NCBI GenBank assembly: GCA_017960905.1
Contig: JAGCYH010000049.1
Coordinates: 1 to 60,124, forward strand
Source of the DNA: Bacteroidales bacterium
GTDB taxonomy: Bacteria > Bacteroidota > Bacteroidia > Bacteroidales > Marinilabiliaceae
Length of the DNA stretch: 60,124 nucleotides
Direction of reading: 5' to 3'
Shown here piece by piece: positions 55,328-60,124 of this stretch (the first letter of the stretch is position 1; each line of letters opens with the position of its first letter). The notes below the pieces were generated by a model. That model searched no databases. It was not told the DNA's origin and worked only from the letters and a program-made list of their open reading frames with translations. Position numbers and translations under genes: made by a program.

Positions 55328-58300
55328 ATGAAGGAACAGACAACACCTGAATATTGCGAATATAACTCACATATTATTAGCAAGTTACAACAGTTAGGAA
55401 TCAGATTTGCCTCGCTCGTTTCCATTATTATACTCTTATTGTTTGCCGCCCAGAATGCGCAGGGGCAGAGTTTGCTTGGAATGGAAATTCCCGAGATCTT
55501 TGTATGGCTATCGACCGATGGTAAAACACTTACCTTCACCTTCGAAAAAAAATCATCGGTACAAGGCACTAAGTATGAACTCAACACAGGGGAAAACACC
55601 CCTGGTTGGGTGAGCGATGGCTCGAATAAAAACATAACCAAAGTTGTTTTCAATGCTGCATTTTATGCCGCGGCGAAGCCTACTTCTTGCTACTATTGGT
55701 TTTATGGTTTTGAGAACCTGACGGAAATAGAACACCTTGATTTTCTCAACACCTCGGAAGTAACTACGATGGAGGGAATGTTCTTCCATTGTCTTAAACT
55801 TAAGAGTCTTAATTTGAGCACATTCAATACTGAAAAAGTAACAAATATGCACAGTATGTTCGAAATGCGATATGATAAAAACGAACTTGAAAATCTTGAC
55901 GTGAGCAGTTTCAATACTGCAAAAGTAACTACAATGGACCAAATGTTCGTTGGCTGCGACAAGCTTAAGAGCCTAGATGTTAGTAAGTTTAATACTGCCG
56001 AAGTAACCAATATGCACTCAATGTTCTATTATTGCAAAAGCCTTGAAAAACTTGATGTGAGCAACTTCGATACCAAAAAGGTAAAAGATATGCACGCGAT
56101 GTTTGATATGTGCTGTAGCCTTGAGAGTCTCGATGTGAGCAACTTCAATACCGAGAATGTGGAAACAACACAGCAGATGTTCATTGGCTGTAGCAACCTC
56201 AAAAGCCTCGATGTGAGTAACTTCGACACTAAAAAAGTAAATAATATGGAGCTTATGTTCGAAGATTGCAGCAGTCTCGAAAGTCTCAATTTGAGCGGAT
56301 TCGACATTAGAAGTCTGGTGTACATACAGCGTATGTTTTCGGGCTGTAGCAATCTTACCTACCTCGATATAAGCGATTTCGATATGAGTGGCTTTAACTT
56401 CACAAACAATTCATCTCATGGCTATAAAGGATTGTTTAAGAATTGCACAAACCTTACCACTATAATAGTAGGCAATGGATGGAGCATTACTGATTTTGAT
56501 AGTGACGATATGTTTCTCGATAGCCCCGAACTCATTGGCGGTCAAGGCACAACTTACACAGATGCCAACCCCACCGACAAGACATACGCACACGTGGACG
56601 GCGGCACTGCCAATCCCGGCTACCTCACACACAAAGGTGACCCGTTTGTTATTCTCTACGACCTCGATGACGGCACTAATGCCGCCAGCAATCCTGCTTC
56701 GTTTCCCTGTAATCTGACAGAAAACATAACACTCGCCGAACCGACTAAAGAAGGTTACGAGTTCATCGGTTGGACTGGCTCAAAAATAACCGGCCTCACC
56801 GAACCTACCAAGAATGTAGTTATACCTGCCGGTAGCATTGGCAACAGAAAGTATGTGGCAAACTGGAAAAAAAAGATACCGAAGATTAATGTCGGAGCAG
56901 GAGTGCTTATACCGACTATGACAGAGGTAAAAGACAATTATGACTATGATAAAAAGAACAGAGTAACTACGTCTTTCACAGTGTATTATGGCACCGACGA
57001 AGCAAAGAACTGGCTTGTCATTGGTAATAATGGGACTGGTGCAGTACAAATTGCAAACACAGTTACACTATTTGCTTCCGATGTATTAATAGACAATCAA
57101 GAATATGATGATAAAATTCCAAGTCTTAATTCTTATGCTAATTCAAAAATAAAGTCTGTAGTTGATGCCTTATATGACAACAAGGAGACAACTAATGGTT
57201 TACCTTTGACTTTGTTTTCAGATGAAGAACGTTCTGCTATAGATATAAGAAGTCTTGCATATGGTGAATACAGTTCTGATCGTAGCAATTATTGCGACGG
57301 TGTATCTGATGGTAATGGCACAAGTGGCTATTTATGGCTTTTGTCAACCAAAGAAGCTGATCTTGTGGGATATAACTTCCGTGCAATAGGGAATTATTCT
57401 TGGTGGCTACGCTCGCCGGGTGACCTTGCAATGCGTGCAGCTAATGTAATAAGTCCTTATAGCATATTGAACTACTCTGGTGTCAATGTAGGAAGCTGCA
57501 GCAATGACTGCGTGCGTCCCGCTTTTAATTTAAATCTTTCATCCATCATCTTCACATCCACCGCCGTAGGTGGCAAATCATCAGGCACCGTAGGTGCCTC
57601 TGCACTTACGCCCATTGGAGATTATACGGGTGATGAATGGAAACTGACCATAAAAGATGCCAACCGAAGCGGTTTCACGGCTTCGCTTACTAAAGGTGCA
57701 AATGGCGTAGGAGTCGGTGAAAATGTAACCATCAGCTACAGTGGTGCACTCACTGGCGAGAATGAATATGTATCGGCACTGCTTGCAAACGAGAGCGGCA
57801 AGCCGCTATACTATGGCCGCATAATCAATAACAGCGCCTCTGGCGAAGCCGATATAACTATGCCTCAAGATATTGCCGTAGGCAATTACACGCTCTACAT
57901 CTTCTCGGAGCAATACAATGGCGACAAGAAGACCGACTTCGCAAGCCTTCCGGTGCAAATTTCTATCAGAGTGAAACAAATAGCAACCGTTGCTCCCACG
58001 CTCACCACCACCGATGAAACAATTGCCGGCAAAGCCGATGGAAAAATCAATGGTCTGACAACTGAGATGGAGATAAGCACCACATCGGCTACGAGCGGCT
58101 ACGCCGCTGTAACCGATGCAAATATTACAAACGACTTTGCGCCAGGCACTTACTATGTACGCTACGCCGAATCGGCCAACTACACAGTTTCACCCGCCAC
58201 AACTGTAACAATCGGTGCCGGGCGTCAGCTTGTGGTAACTTTCATCTGCGACGTTGCCACTTATTCGCCAGTAGAAACCACCTATAACACAACCATTTCG

Positions 58301-60124
58301 GCACCGACTGACGACCCCGAGAAAGACGGCTACACCTTCACAGGTTGGTACGATGGTTCTGTAAAATTCGACTTCGAAAACACTAAAATAACTGAAGATA
58401 AAGACCTTTCTGCTGGGTGGCAACCTATTAAGTACACTATAACCTACAACCTCAACGGCGGTGCACTGAAACAGGGCGAGAACAACCCGCAAGAATACAC
58501 TATAGAGAGCGACGATATAACGCTCTATAACCCTGAGAAAGAGGGATATACGTTTAGCGGTTGGAACGATGGCACTAAAACTGCCGCCACGGTAACAATA
58601 GCAAAAGGTTCAACAGGCAACCGCTCATACACAGCTGTTTATGAGCCTGTTAAATACAAGATAACCTTCGATACCGATGGCGCTGGCGCCATCGACCCGA
58701 TAGAAGCAGAGTATCAATCGGCCATCACAGCACCGAAAGACCCTGTAAAAGAGGGATATACATTCACAGGTTGGGAGCCGCAAATTCCAGCTACAATGCC
58801 GCTTGACGGCTTAACCGTAAAAGCGCAATGGAAAAAGAATCAGTACACGCTGAAGTTCATGACCGACGAAACCACTGTATATAAGCAATTTGCGCTCGAC
58901 TTCGGTGCGGCCGTCGCCGCACCGGCCGACCCCGATAAGTACGGCTTCACCTTCGGCGGCTGGCAGCCCGAAGTGCCGCAGACAATGCCGGCCAACGACC
59001 TGATTGTAAATGCTATATGGCTCGCTCAAGGGCAGTACGTCATTCGCTTCATCACGCAGGGCGGCACAGTTATCGACCCCATCGTCGGCTTTGCCGGCGA
59101 TGCCGTAACGCCGCCAGCCGACCCCACGCGCGAAGGCTACACCTTCATGGGCTGGGACAAGCCCGTGCCAACGGTGATGCCCGAGGCCAACACCGAAATA
59201 ACAGCGCTGTGGAAAGCCATCTCATACACAGTAACTTACAACACTGGCAACGGCAGCGAGCCTGTAACAGTAAGCTACGACTTCGGCGCGGCCATAGCCA
59301 CGCCGCAACAACCTACGCGCGAAGGCTACACCTTCGACGGCTGGGATGCAACCATCCCAGCCACCATGCCCGCCGCCAACCTCACCTTCAACGCGCTCTG
59401 GAAGATTAACCAGTACACGCTGACATTCATGGCCGACGAAGCGACTGTATATAAGCAATTTACGCAAGACTTCGGCACAGAGATATCTGCGCCGCAGAAT
59501 CCGCAACGCGACGGCTACATCTTCGGCGGTTGGGACAAGCCTGTCCCAACAACAATGCCGGCTGAAAACGTCACGCTGACAGCGCAGTGGGCGCAAGGCG
59601 AGTACACCATAACCTTCATGACCGACGAAACAACGGTGTATAAGGTTGTTGCACAAGACTTTGGCACAGCAGTGACCGCACCGGCCGACCCGGTTCGCAG
59701 CGGTTACATATTCCTCGGCTGGGACAAGGCTGTCCCAACCACAATGCCGGCTGAGAACATCACGCTGACAGCGAAGTGGCAGAAGGCTGCCATAACCGTG
59801 GCCGAGCAGACTATAGAGGCCGACACGCGCAACGAATACTTCTGCAACGGCTATGCCGTTGCAGCGTTCACTGTTACAGCCGGCAATCCGACGAAGTACA
59901 CAATAGAGTTTGCCGAAGGCGGAATAGAAAACGCAACAGGCTCGCTAACAGGTAGTTCGGTAGAGATTCCGCTGCCGAAAGGCCTTTCGGCAGGCACTTA
60001 CACTGGCACGCTGCAACTCGCTGATGCAGAAGGCAATGCGTCGCCACGCATTCCGCTCACGCTCACCGTCAGTCTGCCATTCTACACCATTGTGCCGCTC
60101 TACGTCGATGTGGCTGCGGTGAAC
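55328..60124 (+). CDS. BspA-like leucine-rich-repeat/InlB B-repeat surface protein, 3' truncated
   Basis: The frame is open from ATG 55328 to the window edge (1599 residues visible). A long N-region precedes the signal helix (LVSIIILLLFAAQNAQGQ). Residues ~110-360 carry about nine 25-residue BspA/DUF285-type units (VTNMHSMFYYCKSLEKLDVS). A Listeria-Bacteroides (InlB B) repeat follows, then a DUF6273-like domain at ~580-740 (NYSWWLRSPGDL, later CVRPAFNL). An Ig-like part comes next, and then from ~970 about eight tandem ~60-residue B-repeats (EGYTFMGWDKPVPTVMP). The last visible part is an Ig-like domain of the kind that precedes T9SS sorting signals, so a sorting domain is expected outside. 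DNA is AT-richer in the first half and GC-rich from about 58850. Function is likely surface binding. Confidence 0.9.
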   Translation, partial: MKEQTTPEYCEYNSHIISKLQQLGIRFASLVSIIILLLFAAQNAQGQSLLGMEIPEIFVWLSTDGKTLTFTFEKKSSVQGTKYELNTGENTPGWVSDGSNKNITKVVFNAAFYAAAKPTSCYYWFYGFENLTEIEHLDFLNTSEVTTMEGMFFHCLKLKSLNLSTFNTEKVTNMHSMFEMRYDKNELENLDVSSFNTAKVTTMDQMFVGCDKLKSLDVSKFNTAEVTNMHSMFYYCKSLEKLDVSNFDTKKVKDMHAMFDMCCSLESLDVSNFNTENVETTQQMFIGCSNLKSLDVSNFDTKKVNNMELMFEDCSSLESLNLSGFDIRSLVYIQRMFSGCSNLTYLDISDFDMSGFNFTNNSSHGYKGLFKNCTNLTTIIVGNGWSITDFDSDDMFLDSPELIGGQGTTYTDANPTDKTYAHVDGGTANPGYLTHKGDPFVILYDLDDGTNAASNPASFPCNLTENITLAEPTKEGYEFIGWTGSKITGLTEPTKNVVIPAGSIGNRKYVANWKKKIPKINVGAGVLIPTMTEVKDNYDYDKKNRVTTSFTVYYGTDEAKNWLVIGNNGTGAVQIANTVTLFASDVLIDNQEYDDKIPSLNSYANSKIKSVVDALYDNKETTNGLPLTLFSDEERSAIDIRSLAYGEYSSDRSNYCDGVSDGNGTSGYLWLLSTKEADLVGYNFRAIGNYSWWLRSPGDLAMRAANVISPYSILNYSGVNVGSCSNDCVRPAFNLNLSSIIFTSTAVGGKSSGTVGASALTPIGDYTGDEWKLTIKDANRSGFTASLTKGANGVGVGENVTISYSGALTGENEYVSALLANESGKPLYYGRIINNSASGEADITMPQDIAVGNYTLYIFSEQYNGDKKTDFASLPVQISIRVKQIATVAPTLTTTDETIAGKADGKINGLTTEMEISTTSATSGYAAVTDANITNDFAPGTYYVRYAESANYTVSPATTVTIGAGRQLVVTFICDVATYSPVETTYNTTISAPTDDPEKDGYTFTGWYDGSVKFDFENTKITEDKDLSAGWQPIKYTITYNLNGGALKQGENNPQEYTIESDDITLYNPEKEGYTFSGWNDGTKTAATVTIAKGSTGNRSYTAVYEPVKYKITFDTDGAGAIDPIEAEYQSAITAPKDPVKEGYTFTGWEPQIPATMPLDGLTVKAQWKKNQYTLKFMTDETTVYKQFALDFGAAVAAPADPDKYGFTFGGWQPEVPQTMPANDLIVNAIWLAQGQYVIRFITQGGTVIDPIVGFAGDAVTPPADPTREGYTFMGWDKPVPTVMPEANTEITALWKAISYTVTYNTGNGSEPVTVSYDFGAAIATPQQPTREGYTFDGWDATIPATMPAANLTFNALWKINQYTLTFMADEATVYKQFTQDFGTEISAPQNPQRDGYIFGGWDKPVPTTMPAENVTLTAQWAQGEYTITFMTDETTVYKVVAQDFGTAVTAPADPVRSGYIFLGWDKAVPTTMPAENITLTAKWQKAAITVAEQTIEADTRNEYFCNGYAVAAFTVTAGNPTKYTIEFAEGGIENATGSLTGSSVEIPLPKGLSAGTYTGTLQLADAEGNASPRIPLTLTVSLPFYTIVPLYVDVAAVN
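58330..59790 (+). repeat. Tandem InlB B-repeat coding units
   Basis: About eight units of 180-190 bp encode the pattern YTITFxTDExTVYKxxxxDFG...PADPxRxGYxFxGWDxxxPxTMPAxNxTxxAxW. The last three (from about 59060) are the most alike at DNA level, including repeated TGGGACAAG and ACAATGCCGGCTGA blocks. Confidence 0.8.

Overview
The window comes from a member of the Bacteroidales (phylum Bacteroidota). The evidence is repeated use of the Bacteroidota -7 promoter box TAnnTTTG, type IX secretion (T9SS) cargo and machinery, a complete Na+-pumping NADH:quinone reductase operon, the typical Bacteroidales aromatic amino acid gene order, an archaeal/eukaryotic-type prolyl-tRNA synthetase, and DUF3078, DUF4294 and DUF5103 proteins. 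I see no tRNA or rRNA genes and no CRISPR array. One structural RNA is present, RNase P RNA. The species cannot be named from this sequence.

Layout. 1-4250: the 3' part of a zincin-type protein with an AT-rich C-terminal half, a membrane protein overlapping its end, a small orphan ORF, a truncated gene remnant and several palindromic repeats; this looks like an effector/immunity island. 4525-8700: the minus-strand operon pheA, aminotransferase, DAHP synthase-chorismate mutase, tyrA, preceded by a Phe/Tyr-rich leader peptide and an attenuator. 8812-16747: housekeeping genes (DUF3078 outer-membrane protein, HAD phosphatase, gluQ, asnA, a lipoprotein, a PBP4-type peptidase, a GH13 enzyme). 16874-18630: a type II restriction-modification pair. 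19064-26333: proS, a DUF486 membrane protein, a secreted coiled-coil protein, topB, a YihY/BrkB protein and rnpB. 26337-42518: a T9SS surface locus with a SPOR-like protein, a PorE-like OmpA protein, a PorP/SprF protein and a 4137-residue adhesin with a type B sorting domain. 42993-46645: a small T9SS type A cargo protein, then DUF4294, endonuclease IV and the T9SS plug-domain protein. 46981-52959: nqrABCDEF. 53396-54826: a DUF234-type ATPase. 55328 to the window end: a BspA-like repeat surface protein that runs off the edge.

How the genes work together. The aromatic operon makes Phe and Tyr from DAHP synthesis and from prephenate; its leader reads Phe/Tyr supply through ribosome stalling. 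The adhesin, PorP/SprF protein, PorE-like protein and plug-domain protein fit one secretion and surface-anchoring pathway. The nqr operon supplies a sodium gradient; its NqrC carries an N-terminal rubredoxin domain not found in textbook NqrC.

The most notable items are the pheA leader peptide/attenuator (8516-8697), the rubredoxin-NqrC fusion (49596-50387), the giant adhesin with a 412-residue tandem duplication, the composition switch in the first gene with candidate immunity genes behind it, an array of 16-bp palindromic operator-like sites at the ATPase promoter, and families of dispersed palindromic intergenic elements.
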